DNA from: Salinisphaera sp.
GTDB taxonomy: Bacteria > Pseudomonadota > Gammaproteobacteria > Nevskiales > Salinisphaeraceae
Length of the DNA stretch: 64,000 nucleotides
Assembly (NCBI GenBank): GCA_027858915.1
Contig: JAQIBT010000014.1
Span: 1 to 64,000 of the forward strand
Direction: 5' to 3'
The notes under the pieces are model-generated. The model saw nothing but the letters and a program-made list of their open reading frames with translations, was not told the origin of the DNA and made no database searches. Shown piece after piece: positions 31,941 to 43,893 of the stretch. Position 1 is the first letter of the stretch. Each line of letters starts with the position of its first letter. The position numbers and the translations under genes are program-made.

Positions 31941-32744
31941 ATGGCTCCGCACCGCATCTCGCCAAGCGATCGCGCCACAGACGACGAGTGCTTCTGCTTC
32001 GAGCAACCACTCAACGAGCGCATCCGCACTTTTCTACGCCTGGAACATCTGACGGCCCGGCTGCGCTACCGGCGCCCGGACAATAGCGTCTGGGGACGTC
32101 GCGCTACGATGGAAGCGCTGCTGGACATGCTCAACGTCTTGGCGCGCCACGATATCCGCGGCGAAGTCAGCAAGGAACTGGCGCAGCGCCGTGCGAGTCT
32201 CCAGCGGTTGACCGATCAAGGCAACGTCAACAGACGCGCCCTCGAAAAAGTACTGGCAGACATCGACGAAATCAGCCACGCACTGTCGGCCACCCCCCGA
32301 CAGTTCGCGTCGTATCTGCTGCGCGACAACGAATTACTCAACAGCCTCAACAATCGTCATTCGATCCCTGGCGGCTCCTGCAGTTTCGACCTGCCGGCTT
32401 ATCATCACTGGCTGACCCAGCCGGCCGATCGCGTGGAGGACGACATCGCAGACTGGTGTCGCCGCATCGAACCGATCGAAAGCGGCGTCGGCACCCTGCT
32501 GCGGCTTCTACGCGCAAGCGCTGAGGCTCGCGAGACGCGCGCCGAGCAAGGCGTGCTGGTCTACAACACGGAACTCGGCACGCAGATGATCCGCGTGTTC
32601 GTCGAGTCGGCAGATATGTACCCCGAGATCAGCGCAGGTCGTCATCGTGCGACCATCCGTTTCATGCAATACCGGGACGCACCGCTGCACGTCACACAGG
32701 CGCAGACGACGATCGCGTTCCGTATGGCCTGCTGTCGATTCTAA
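31941..32744 (+). CDS. zapD: Cell division protein ZapD
   Basis: Cytoplasmic FtsZ-crosslinking protein that stabilises the Z ring. From ATG 31941 it is 267 residues (E. coli 247) with the family start FEQPLNERIRTFLRLEHL, an alpha-helical middle and the beta-strand core ending VTQAQTTIAFRMACC. The 35-residue upstream extension of the open frame overlaps coaE and is not ZapD-like. coaE-zapD-yacG is a conserved string. Confidence 0.95.
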   Translation: MAPHRISPSDRATDDECFCFEQPLNERIRTFLRLEHLTARLRYRRPDNSVWGRRATMEALLDMLNVLARHDIRGEVSKELAQRRASLQRLTDQGNVNRRALEKVLADIDEISHALSATPRQFASYLLRDNELLNSLNNRHSIPGGSCSFDLPAYHHWLTQPADRVEDDIADWCRRIEPIESGVGTLLRLLRASAEARETRAEQGVLVYNTELGTQMIRVFVESADMYPEISAGRHRATIRFMQYRDAPLHVTQAQTTIAFRMACCRF

Positions 32745-32769
32745 AAACTTGCCTGAATAACCCGAAGCC

Positions 32770-32988
32770 ATGCCCGATACCAAGACCCAAACCATAGAAT
32801 GCCCGCACTGTGGCGGCCCGGCCGTGCTCGGTCCTGCCAACCCCTATCGCCCGTTCTGCTCGCGTCGCTGCAAACTCATCGATCTGGGCGACTGGCTGGA
32901 TGAAAGCAACCGGATCGCCGATCCGGAAGGCTCGGCGACTGGTATGCCGTGGCAGGGCGATACCACTGACGATGCTTCCTCGCACTGA
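32770..32988 (+). CDS. yacG: DNA gyrase inhibitor YacG
   Basis: Small zinc protein that binds GyrB in E. coli. The 72-residue product has the four zinc cysteines C11, C14, C30 and C34 in CPHCGGP and PFCSRRCKLIDLGDW, the defining signature. It is last in the rightward pil-coaE-zapD run and converges with the mutT-thiE gene. Confidence 0.95.
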   Translation: MPDTKTQTIECPHCGGPAVLGPANPYRPFCSRRCKLIDLGDWLDESNRIADPEGSATGMPWQGDTTDDASSH

Positions 32989-33033
32989 CGCAGTTCAAAC
33001 AGCGCAATCCGGCCCGTGCGATCCAGCCAGCGT

Positions 33034-33990
33034 TCAGCCAGAAACGGGCGGCCAGAATCCCCGGATTGCCGCCACGCCTTGGGCGTTATGCGCTCGTGCG
33101 TCGGCCAGATCCGCGCCCGCGAGCCCACCCAACGCATACACCGGCAGCGCCACGTCACGGCGTATCCGTTCGAAGCCTCGCCAGCCCAGAGGTGTCTGTC
33201 CGGGATGACTCGCCGTAGCTGATACCGGCGAGAGCGTGGCGAAATCCGCCCTGTGAGCCACTGCCAGCGTCAGGTCGTCGGCATCATGCGCAGACACGGC
33301 GAGCGAAAAGCCATCATCAACCGGCCGCGCGCTATTGTCTGCCAGTCGACTGGCGGGCCAGTGCAGGCCGTGCGCGCCAATCTCATGCATGAGCGAAGCA
33401 CTGCGATCGACCAATACCCGTGCTTGCGATATCAACGCACGCTCGACGACGCGGCGTGCGAGCTCGGCGTAGCGGGTATCCGACAGATCATGGTCGCGCA
33501 CCCGCAACAGGCGGATACCGTTGGCCAACGCCCGATCGATCGCCGTCAGCCATCCGACCTCACCCAGTGACGCGACCGCCGGCGTAATCAGGTAGTGGGC
33601 AGGCAGGCGCAGCGCATTGAGGATGACCTCGGTGGCCGGCAGCAGCGCCTTCACATCCAACGCGTCGACCGGCATCCAGCGAATCGCCTGCCCTTCCCGG
33701 CCGCTGGCTTCGCCCTGCCAGCGATTGACTTGCCAGACATGCAGGCGTACGGGACGGGGCCCCCGATCGTGGGTGAAGCGCACCAGCGGCGCACCTTCTA
33801 TATCCGTGACTCCGATTTCCTCTTCGAGTTCACGCGCCAGGCACTCGAAAGGACCCTCGCCAGATTCGAACTTACCGCCCGGAAATTCCCAGAACCCTGC
33901 GCCGACTGTGTCGGCGCGCCGACGGGCGATCAGCAGCTGGCCGTCTGCTGCGACCAAGACGCCAACGGCGATATCAAGCACGTCACCCAT
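33034..33990 (-). CDS. mutT: Nudix hydrolase MutT fused to a ThiE-like domain
   Basis: Residues about 1-130 form a MutT-type Nudix domain, probably an 8-oxo-dGTP diphosphatase, with the Nudix box from GGKFESGEG to RELEEEIG. Residues about 135-318 form a TIM barrel like thiamine-phosphate synthase (YLITPAVASL, LLRVRDHDLS, GAHGLHWPAS, YALGGLAGADL). This fused form is known beside argJ/secA in pseudomonads, where the second domain's activity is uncertain. It begins 5 nt after argJ, so the two are co-transcribed. Confidence 0.92.
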   Translation of the reverse strand: MGDVLDIAVGVLVAADGQLLIARRRADTVGAGFWEFPGGKFESGEGPFECLARELEEEIGVTDIEGAPLVRFTHDRGPRPVRLHVWQVNRWQGEASGREGQAIRWMPVDALDVKALLPATEVILNALRLPAHYLITPAVASLGEVGWLTAIDRALANGIRLLRVRDHDLSDTRYAELARRVVERALISQARVLVDRSASLMHEIGAHGLHWPASRLADNSARPVDDGFSLAVSAHDADDLTLAVAHRADFATLSPVSATASHPGQTPLGWRGFERIRRDVALPVYALGGLAGADLADARAHNAQGVAAIRGFWPPVSG

Positions 33991-33994
33991 GCGC

Positions 33995-35206
33995 TCAGCT
34001 TCGATACTCGGCGTTGATGCGCACGTACTCGTAGCTCAGATCGGACGTCCAGATACGCGCTTGCGCCGAACCGCGGCCCAGACCGATGTGGATGGTGAAT
34101 TCAGGTCGGGCCATCACCTTCGCTGCATTGGCCTCGACGTAGTCGGCGCGCGGCTGACCGTCGGCGACAATCGCGACGTCATCCAGTGCGATCGATACCC
34201 CATCAATACTCAGGTCGGCGATGGGCGCGCGACCGACGGCTGCCAGAATCCGGCCCCAGTTTGGGTCTCCGGCAAAGCAGGCCGTCTTGACCAGGGGCGA
34301 ATGTGCCACCGTGAATCCCACGGCGCGGGCCTCATCGACGCTTGCCGCGCCAGACACCGCCAGTTCGATGAAACGGGTGGCCCCCTCGCCGTCGCGCACG
34401 ATGGCACAGGCCAGTTCGCGAGCGAGTTCGGTCAATGCGCCGACAAATGCCGGCCATCCGGCTTGCCCGGCGTCCAGCGCTGCCCCGGCGCCGGTCGCAC
34501 AGAGCATGCAGGCATCGTTGGTCGAGGTATCGCCGTCTATCGTGATGCTGTTGAAGGATGCTTGATTGGCCAACGCCAGCGCCTGCTGCAGATCGCTCCT
34601 GCGGATCGCGGCGTCGGTGGCGATGAACCCCAGCATGGTTGCCATGTTCGGACAGATCATGCCCGAGCCCTTGGCAATTCCGGTCATGACAATCTGTTCG
34701 CCGTTGCCGATGTCGACGGTACGCGATGCACCCTTGGCGACCGTGTCAGTGGTCATGATCGCCTGTGCGGCGTCCAGCCAGCCGTCCTTGGCGGCGCTTT
34801 CTGCCATGCCTTGAATGGCGCTCGTCATTCGGTCGATCGGCAGCGTCTGGCCAATCACGCCGGTCGAAAACGGCAGCACCTGCTCGGCCTTCAGGCCCAG
34901 TTCACCCGCGACCGTCGCGCAGCAGGCCTGTGCGTCCTGCTCGCCCTGGCGGCCAGTACCGGCGTTGGCGTTACCGCTGTTGATCAGCAGCGCCCGCGGC
35001 GCTTGCTGCATATGCCGACGCGCAATCTGTACCGGCGCTGCTGCAAACGCGTTCTGGGTGAACACGCCAGCGACGGTTGCGGTGTCCGGCAGGATCAGCA
35101 GCGCCAGATCAGCGCGCCCCGGCTTCTTGATTGCGGCTTCGGCGATCGCCCAGCGCGCGCCGGGCACCGCAGCAAGACGCTCGGGCGCCACGAGATTCAC
35201 GGCCAT
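33995..35206 (-). CDS. argJ: Glutamate N-acetyltransferase / amino-acid acetyltransferase ArgJ
   Basis: Ornithine acetyltransferase that recycles the acetyl group in arginine synthesis. The proenzyme self-cleaves before a threonine in the motif MATMLGF, present here in PNMATMLGFIATDA. From ATG 35206 (MAVNLVAPERL) it is 403 residues, the family length; an upstream ATG (35236) adds ten residues. It sits between secA and mutT, the usual order. Confidence 0.95.
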   Translation of the reverse strand: MAVNLVAPERLAAVPGARWAIAEAAIKKPGRADLALLILPDTATVAGVFTQNAFAAAPVQIARRHMQQAPRALLINSGNANAGTGRQGEQDAQACCATVAGELGLKAEQVLPFSTGVIGQTLPIDRMTSAIQGMAESAAKDGWLDAAQAIMTTDTVAKGASRTVDIGNGEQIVMTGIAKGSGMICPNMATMLGFIATDAAIRRSDLQQALALANQASFNSITIDGDTSTNDACMLCATGAGAALDAGQAGWPAFVGALTELARELACAIVRDGEGATRFIELAVSGAASVDEARAVGFTVAHSPLVKTACFAGDPNWGRILAAVGRAPIADLSIDGVSIALDDVAIVADGQPRADYVEANAAKVMARPEFTIHIGLGRGSAQARIWTSDLSYEYVRINAEYRS

Positions 35207-35265
35207 TGCATCCGCCTGTTCAGCATTGAGACACAACCGCGCAGCGACAGCGGAGCCCGCTACGA

Positions 35266-38052
<2,787 letters not shown>

Positions 38053-38216
38053 GAACCCTCGTCGTCTGGCGGAATACGACACGCACGCGTCGAATCAAAG
38101 ACGCGATGATAACGCAGCGGTCCCGCGGCTTCTAAATACAGACGCCTTAAATTTGCCGCAGCGATCTGCCAAGCTGCTAGCATCGACTCGATCACAATGA
38201 TGTTTTGCAGGGCAAT

Positions 38217-38663
38217 ATGGGGTCGGCACCGCAATCAATCCAGTCTCTTTTGCATATTGCCAGCCCGGAAGTGGCGAACATTCTCGGCCGCGCCCGATTT
38301 CTGGCGCGTATCCGAGCGGCGCTGCTGGAGGTATTGCCCGAGAATATTGCCCCGCACATGCAGGTTGCCGGCTACGATGATTATCACCTGCGACTGCACG
38401 TCAGCAATGCTGCCTGGGCAACCCGCCTGCGCTATATGGAAGCCAACCTGCGCCAGGCCCTGGCTCAGCGCATGCGTTTGCATATTGATCGCGTTGAAGT
38501 AAAAGTACGTGCGGTTGGCCTCGGGCCATTCGGGACGGCGCCACAGCCGAGACTGATGACGGCCGGGACGCGCGCGCATATCGAGATGACGGCGCGCTAT
38601 ATTCAGGATCAGCCACTGGCCAACGCCATGCGGCGGCTGGCGGCTGCCGGCCGGTCCGAATGA
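38217..38663 (+). CDS. dciA: DciA-like DUF721 protein
   Basis: DUF721 proteins of the DciA type load or regulate the replicative helicase DnaB in bacteria that lack DnaC. This 148-residue product (ATG 38217; a TTG at 38205 is an alternative) has the alpha-beta KH-like N-terminal domain, with LRLHVSNAAWATRLRYM typical of the family, and a short helical C-terminus. It is divergent from secA across 164 nt, a common neighbourhood for this family. Confidence 0.8.
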   Translation: MGSAPQSIQSLLHIASPEVANILGRARFLARIRAALLEVLPENIAPHMQVAGYDDYHLRLHVSNAAWATRLRYMEANLRQALAQRMRLHIDRVEVKVRAVGLGPFGTAPQPRLMTAGTRAHIEMTARYIQDQPLANAMRRLAAAGRSE

Positions 38664-38692
38664 TCGGAACAAATCGCAAATCGTATCGCCGC

Positions 38693-40441
38693 TCAGGCAC
38701 TGGCGCGTTCCGCATTAACGATCTGTGTCGCGCGGCCCGCCTCGATTCGGTAGACGTGGTCGGACATGTTAGTCAGCGCCGTACGATGCGAAATCGCCAG
38801 CACGGTAAAATCACAGCCCAGCGCTCCCAACGTTTCGCTCACGGCGCGCTCGGTCTCCGGATCAAGCGCGCTCGTGGCCTCGTCCAGGATCAACAGCCTG
38901 GGGCGATGCACCAGGGCACGGGCAATCACGATGCGTTGTCGCTGACCGCCAGAGAATCGGCCGCCGTGCTCACCGACGTTGGTGTGTATGCCCTCCGGCA
39001 GATCCTTCACAAACGCCCATCCACCCGACAACCTGAGTGCTTCAATCGCCCGTGCCTCGCCGAGGCTATCGTCACCGACCACCACATTGTTGTACACGCT
39101 GTCATGTAGCAGCACGGTATCCTGCGGCACGTAACCGATCATCGACCGCCAGGCCGTGATGTCGATATCGTCCAACGGCACACCGTCGATCAGCACATGG
39201 CCGCCCGTAGCGCGCAACAACCCCACCAGCAGGTCGACCAGCGTGGTCTTGCCGGCACCGGAAAAGCCGATCAGCGACGTGAACTGACCCGCCGGTATCT
39301 CGATGTTCACATCGTGCAAAACCTGGTTGTCGGCGTATGAGAAACACACGCCGTCGAGCCGAATGCCTTTCTCGAGCGTGGGCCGACGCTCGCCGAACGG
39401 CAGTTCACGGGCCTCTCGGGCTTCGTTGATCGCGTCCTGCATCGACCAGTAGAAGCTTTCCTTGGACGCCAGCTTCTGATACTCCTGCTGTAGTTTGCTC
39501 AGTCGGGTCAGCATGCGGGACAGAACGATCGTCAGCACCATGATTTCTGAAAGCTGGAGCTTCAGAACTATCAGCGAAACGGCCACGCCGCCCACCAGCA
39601 CCAACCCGATAAGCAGTTCCTGGCTCGCCTTGAGTCCTTCACTAGCCAGTACTTCGGTACGCATGGTCTTGTTGAGCTGGCGGGTCTGGCGTTCCAGCAG
39701 ATTGTCCATTTCGCGCTCGCGCGCCATGGATTTGAGCGGCTTGAGCGAAAGCAGCGAGTCAGTAAGCAACGCCATCAGTGACTTGTACAGACCCTGCTGA
39801 CGTCCGCCTGCCTCGCGCGACACCGACACCATGATCTTGAGCAGCGTAGCCACCACCACCCCGACCAACAGCGCCAGGCAGGCAATCTTCCAGTTGACAA
39901 GCAATGCGACGCCCAGGAATACGCAGGACTGCGAAATCAGCATTGCAAGACTGGCAACACTCTGAAAAGCGCCCGCACTATTGGACGCCTCCATGGAGAT
40001 CGAGTTGGCCAGGTGACCGGTGCGCTGGCGCAGGAAGTATTCCCAGCGCGAGCTGGACAGCGCGCGCAGGAACGACAGGCGCGTATCGGTTGCGATCTCA
40101 GCGACGGTAAAGCCGACCTGCCGATAGGCGATGAGCGTCAACCCCGCTTTGACGAACAGACCGATCAGTACGATGAACACCATCGTGCCGATGGTCGGGC
40201 TGATCGACAGATGGTGTAGTGTGCTGGACAGGAAATCCGAGGTCTTCTGATCGACCAGACCAGACTGCTCTCCGGTGGCCACACTCAGCATCGGCAACAA
40301 TGTCGAGAGACTCAGGCCTTCAGCAATACTCGCCACGATCAAGCAGGCCCATACAATCAGACACTGAGTTGGGTATTGCTTGAAAAACGCTTTGATTAGT
40401 CGCACGCGGGCAGCTCGCCGGTGAAATGATGCATTATACAA
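38693..40441 (-). CDS. ABC exporter, fused permease-ATPase (MsbA/lipid-flippase type)
   Basis: Half-transporter of 582 residues, expected to work as a homodimer in the inner membrane. Residues about 25-320 hold six membrane helices. The ATPase domain has Walker A GFSGAGKT, signature FSGGQRQR, Walker B LLILDEATSALD and the switch His in ISHRTAL. The family exports lipids, peptides or drugs. Its position next to the glycosyltransferase and sphingolipid genes suggests lipid export, which is inference. It converges with dciA and is divergent from the GT4 gene. Confidence 0.85.
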   Translation of the reverse strand: MYNASFHRRAARVRLIKAFFKQYPTQCLIVWACLIVASIAEGLSLSTLLPMLSVATGEQSGLVDQKTSDFLSSTLHHLSISPTIGTMVFIVLIGLFVKAGLTLIAYRQVGFTVAEIATDTRLSFLRALSSSRWEYFLRQRTGHLANSISMEASNSAGAFQSVASLAMLISQSCVFLGVALLVNWKIACLALLVGVVVATLLKIMVSVSREAGGRQQGLYKSLMALLTDSLLSLKPLKSMAREREMDNLLERQTRQLNKTMRTEVLASEGLKASQELLIGLVLVGGVAVSLIVLKLQLSEIMVLTIVLSRMLTRLSKLQQEYQKLASKESFYWSMQDAINEAREARELPFGERRPTLEKGIRLDGVCFSYADNQVLHDVNIEIPAGQFTSLIGFSGAGKTTLVDLLVGLLRATGGHVLIDGVPLDDIDITAWRSMIGYVPQDTVLLHDSVYNNVVVGDDSLGEARAIEALRLSGGWAFVKDLPEGIHTNVGEHGGRFSGGQRQRIVIARALVHRPRLLILDEATSALDPETERAVSETLGALGCDFTVLAISHRTALTNMSDHVYRIEAGRATQIVNAERASA

Positions 40442-40824
40442 AATAGCCGGTCACGGCTGTCAGCCTGAAGTTGTGGGCTGCGGATCACGACCGCGATCCG
40501 TTATCCTACCGGTTTTGTGCTGGCGGCGCTGGCCAGCCGAACGTCTCCTGAATGTCGATTTTTTCTCTCATGTCTGTCTATCGCCACGCCCATCCGATGC
40601 TGCACGTCACCGATGGGCGAGGCTCGCTTCCAGCTCATCGCTACGGATAATGGTTTGATCGACTGGATACGGCTGGCTGGATATTCGGCTCATCGCAATT
40701 GCCAGCTCTGCTGGCTTGTCGTGGCGCCGGGTGCAGTGCTGCCCACCGTCCTGCGTGCGTGGTTGCCTGGCGCCGTCTGGCCAGAGCTGCATGGCAAGGC
40801 GCAGGCCAAGCGGCAGCTGTAGAT
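40442..40824. other. Divergent intergenic region between the ABC exporter and GT4 gene
   Basis: 383 nt without a gene I can support. A rightward frame (40517-40822) ending just before the GT4 start has a Cys/Trp/Leu-rich translation without recognisable features. The region presumably contains the promoters of both flanking genes, but I see no convincing -35/-10 pair. Confidence 0.4.
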
Positions 40825-42057
40825 ATGAGTACCGGGTCGCCGAGTGGTTCAAAAAAACAACTGACACTGTTCACGTCGGAATTAACCGGGGGTGGCGTGC
40901 AGCGTTCAATGCGCAATCTGGCGGTTGCGCTTACCGGGTGCGGCTTCCGTATCGACCTGGTGGTCTGCTATGACGATGCGGTCCATCGGCAGGCCTTGAC
41001 CGCAGCCGGCGTCAACGTCGTCGCGCTGACACGCTCACCGCCGCTGGTCGGCCGACTGCTGGCACTGCGCGCCGATCCGTCAGCCCTGCGCGAGCTCGGC
41101 CCGACCGTGCTCTGGCCGCTCAAGACCTGGTCGAAAGTCCGCTATATTGCGGCCCTGCGCGACTATCTGGCGGCGGCCAGGCCGCTCGGCATGCTGTCCG
41201 CCATGACCCAGTGCAACCTGGTCGCCCTGTGGGCACACAGACTGGCCGGTATCGATGGCCGAGTCGTGATCAGCGAGCGCAATATGCTATCCAGCTTCGT
41301 CGCCGGGCATGCCCGAAAATCGCGCTGGCGAAATCTGCCAGCGCTGGTGGCTCGCACATATCGTCAAGCCGACGGTATCGTCGGTGTATCCCAGGCGGTG
41401 GCTGACGATTTGCACCGTTGCAGCGGTCTCGCACGTCATGTGATCAGCACGGCGCCCAACCCTGTGGTCGATGAAGCGCTACGCGCCGCTGCGGCGACGA
41501 GATCCGAGCATCCATGGTTCGCGCCGGGCGAGCCACCGGTTATTCTAGGCGTTGGCCGACTGCTCGAACAGAAAGACCCGACCACGCTGGTCCGCGCCTT
41601 TGCCCAGCTGCGCTTGCGACGCCTTGCCCGGCTGCTGCTGATCGGCGAAGGCCCCCTGCGCGAAGCAATGACTCAGCTTGCCCGTTCACTGGGCGTAGCC
41701 GACGATGTTCAACTGCCGGGGTGGGACGATCATCCGTTCTCTGCCATGGCGGCCGCTGCGGTCTTTGTCCTGCCCTCGAGATGGGAGGGACTGCCCGGCG
41801 TGCTGATCCAGGCCCTGGCCTGTGGCTGCCCGTCGGTCGCCACCGACTGCCCTGGCGGTAGCGCCGAAATCCTCGACCACGGCCGTTACGGACGCCTCGT
41901 ACCCGTTGGCGACGTCGAGTCCATGGCCGAGGCCATCGAAGCTACGCTGGACGCCCCGCCCAACCCCGAACGCCTGAAAGCCCGCGCCGAGGACTACTCG
42001 GTCGAGCGGTCGGCCAGACGGTATGCCGAACTGCTGACGGGGCAAACACAGGCATAG
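40825..42057 (+). CDS. GT4-family glycosyltransferase
   Basis: Retaining GT-B glycosyltransferase of 410 residues, probably cytoplasmic at the inner membrane. The N-terminal acceptor domain has the glycine-rich loop SELTGGGVQRSM. The C-terminal donor domain has LGVGRLLEQKDP, LLIGEGPLREAM and SRWEGLPGVLIQALACGCP. The second residue of the family's E-x7-E motif is Gln here. Donor sugar and acceptor are unknown; LPS core or a glycosphingolipid are the best guesses from context. The start at 40825 matches the beginning of similarity; the frame extends upstream without it. Confidence 0.88.
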   Translation: MSTGSPSGSKKQLTLFTSELTGGGVQRSMRNLAVALTGCGFRIDLVVCYDDAVHRQALTAAGVNVVALTRSPPLVGRLLALRADPSALRELGPTVLWPLKTWSKVRYIAALRDYLAAARPLGMLSAMTQCNLVALWAHRLAGIDGRVVISERNMLSSFVAGHARKSRWRNLPALVARTYRQADGIVGVSQAVADDLHRCSGLARHVISTAPNPVVDEALRAAAATRSEHPWFAPGEPPVILGVGRLLEQKDPTTLVRAFAQLRLRRLARLLLIGEGPLREAMTQLARSLGVADDVQLPGWDDHPFSAMAAAAVFVLPSRWEGLPGVLIQALACGCPSVATDCPGGSAEILDHGRYGRLVPVGDVESMAEAIEATLDAPPNPERLKARAEDYSVERSARRYAELLTGQTQA

Positions 42058-42154
42058 CGTCTACGGACAGTTTTTTGCAAAGCGCGAGAGCCCGATGCCG
42101 TTTCATACGGCAACAAGCCCAAAACCGTTCGCAAATGAGCGCGAATAAACGAGG

Positions 42155-43168
42155 CTATCTGGCCTTGAGGTCGCGGTAGATTTGTTGAATTTCGCGCACC
42201 GGGCTCGCTGGATTCCAACGCGCCCGGGCATTCTGCGCGCGCATGTGATCAAACTCGGCGAGGAACGGGCGCAGATCGGCGACCGCCTGTTCGACCGCTG
42301 CCCAACGTGCTACGAACTCGGGCGAATCCAACGTCAGCTCGTCTGCCGCCACCTGGTCCAGAAGACTGTAACCCTCGGCCGTCCAGCGATTGGCCGACGG
42401 ATCGGTCAGCAGGTCTTCGCGGCTGAAACGCGTTCTGGGCTTGTCTTGCTTCAGGAACTGGGTCGCGTATTCATGGATGCCGGCCTGCTGGGCGTCGCCA
42501 AGCGGCAGACCCAGGCCGCGGGCCACGCGCGCCAGCTGGGCGGTCGGATGACGCATGAGGCGGTCGAAATCAACGACTACGCAGGGACGACCGACGATCA
42601 GATGAAAATACGGCACGACGTTCACCAGCCATTCCATATCCGACCAGACCTGGCGACCACGCTGCGGGTTGATCTGACCGCGCGAGCGCGCAACCGACAG
42701 CGGATTGCGCAATGCGAGGACGTAGCGCACGTCCAGATCCAAGGCCTCGTGAATAGCCCGCCAGAACGGCATCGTACGCAACGTGCGCGAATACTTGTAG
42801 CCCCATAACGGCGTATCGCGGAATCGTTGGCCGAGCGTTCTGGTCGCTTGGGCCTGAAGCCTGGTCATGTCAGACGTCGCGAATTCGCTGTCGTCCAGCA
42901 AGCGCACGCTGTGGCCGCGGATCCCGAGTGTTTGCTTGAGCCGTCTGCTGATTGCCAACACGTCCTTGTCTTCGAAGAATCCGGTGGGATTCTTTCCACC
43001 CGCCTGTCGCAGCTGGTCACCCAGGTCGACGCCGAGGGCAGCCAATCCGCGCGTCATGGCACTGGTGCCGCTCCGACCGGCCCCCAGCACCGGGATGACG
43101 ATCGAGCGATTCGGATCGGGCTGGACAATACCGACTTCGCTGCCAGGCGCCGGAACTGCTTCAGACAT
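42155..43168 (-). CDS. Sulfotransferase-family protein
   Basis: P-loop-like sulfotransferase fold, 337 residues from ATG 43168. The 5'-phosphosulfate loop is GAGRSGTSAM near the N-terminus, and a 3'-phosphate motif follows in LALRNPLSVARSRGQ, so PAPS use is plausible. The acceptor is unknown. Its start overlaps the end of the 2OG-oxygenase gene by 8 bp, so it is translationally coupled and last in the long leftward lipid operon. It converges with the GT4 gene. Some members of this fold are not sulfotransferases, so the activity needs caution. Confidence 0.78.
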   Translation of the reverse strand: MSEAVPAPGSEVGIVQPDPNRSIVIPVLGAGRSGTSAMTRGLAALGVDLGDQLRQAGGKNPTGFFEDKDVLAISRRLKQTLGIRGHSVRLLDDSEFATSDMTRLQAQATRTLGQRFRDTPLWGYKYSRTLRTMPFWRAIHEALDLDVRYVLALRNPLSVARSRGQINPQRGRQVWSDMEWLVNVVPYFHLIVGRPCVVVDFDRLMRHPTAQLARVARGLGLPLGDAQQAGIHEYATQFLKQDKPRTRFSREDLLTDPSANRWTAEGYSLLDQVAADELTLDSPEFVARWAAVEQAVADLRPFLAEFDHMRAQNARARWNPASPVREIQQIYRDLKAR

Positions 43169-43883
43169 CACGGATTTCTTCACCCTTGAGCCGGCCCTTG
43201 AATCGACGTACGGCAGCACGCAAGCGGTCGTTGATCACCACGATGAATACCTTGCGGTACATGCCTTCCGGGCAGGTGATCTCGCGTACGCCATGCCAGG
43301 ACTTGGACTGGCGCTGAAACAGCAGGCTGTAGTTGCCCATGCTGTGGCCTTGATGCGCTTGCGGAAAATCTTCGAATTCCGGTGCCGACTTCGAGCTGAA
43401 CTGGCCGTGGTCGTCGAGAATTACGGTGTCGCCACCCCAGTCGGCCTGCCAGTTGTCGGGCGAACTGAAATAGAAGATATGCGAGCCGAGTTTGCGGTGT
43501 GCATCACAGTGCGGCGATACCGAGGCGCCGCGCGGCGCATAGTGCCAATGAAAATTGAGTTTGAAAAAACCGCGGCCAAACATCCGTTTGATGAAATCGT
43601 GGTATCGGTCGCCTTGCAGTTCATCGATGAACGCCTGCCATTCGGGCGATATATCCACCCCGGGCCGATATTCGAGTGAGTAGCGGTCATGCGGTTTCTG
43701 CCCGTGTGATCGTGCGTTGCCGAACTGTGCCGTCATGCTGTCAGTCCTCGGCATGGTATCGATCAGGCGCTGGTATCCCTCCTCGGTCAACAGCTGGGCA
43801 GGGTTGACCCAGGGATAGGGTTCGGTGGCCCGAAAGCGCTTGCCATCCATCGCGTCGAGACGGGCATAGTCCAGATAGTTCAT
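43161..43883 (-). CDS. 2OG-Fe(II) oxygenase
   Basis: Non-haem iron dioxygenase of the prolyl-4-hydroxylase-like superfamily, 240 residues from ATG 43883. The iron facial triad appears as the HxD in SPHCDAH and a distal His in SWHGVREIT, with a downstream Arg for 2-oxoglutarate. The substrate is unknown; in this operon a lipid or sugar hydroxylation is conceivable. It starts 10 nt after the ELM1 gene and overlaps the sulfotransferase gene. Confidence 0.82.
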   Translation of the reverse strand: MNYLDYARLDAMDGKRFRATEPYPWVNPAQLLTEEGYQRLIDTMPRTDSMTAQFGNARSHGQKPHDRYSLEYRPGVDISPEWQAFIDELQGDRYHDFIKRMFGRGFFKLNFHWHYAPRGASVSPHCDAHRKLGSHIFYFSSPDNWQADWGGDTVILDDHGQFSSKSAPEFEDFPQAHQGHSMGNYSLLFQRQSKSWHGVREITCPEGMYRKVFIVVINDRLRAAVRRFKGRLKGEEIRDV

Positions 43884-43893
43884 AGCGTTCAAC

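Noticed and set aside
40517-40822. Small gene upstream of the GT4 transferase
   Set aside because: The 101-codon frame ends 3 nt before the GT4 ATG, which is suggestive, but its translation has no recognisable feature and no clear ribosome site.
42094-42108. GCCGT-TTCAT-ACGGC hairpin between GT4 and the sulfotransferase gene
   Set aside because: Only a 5-bp stem without a T-run; too weak for a terminator.
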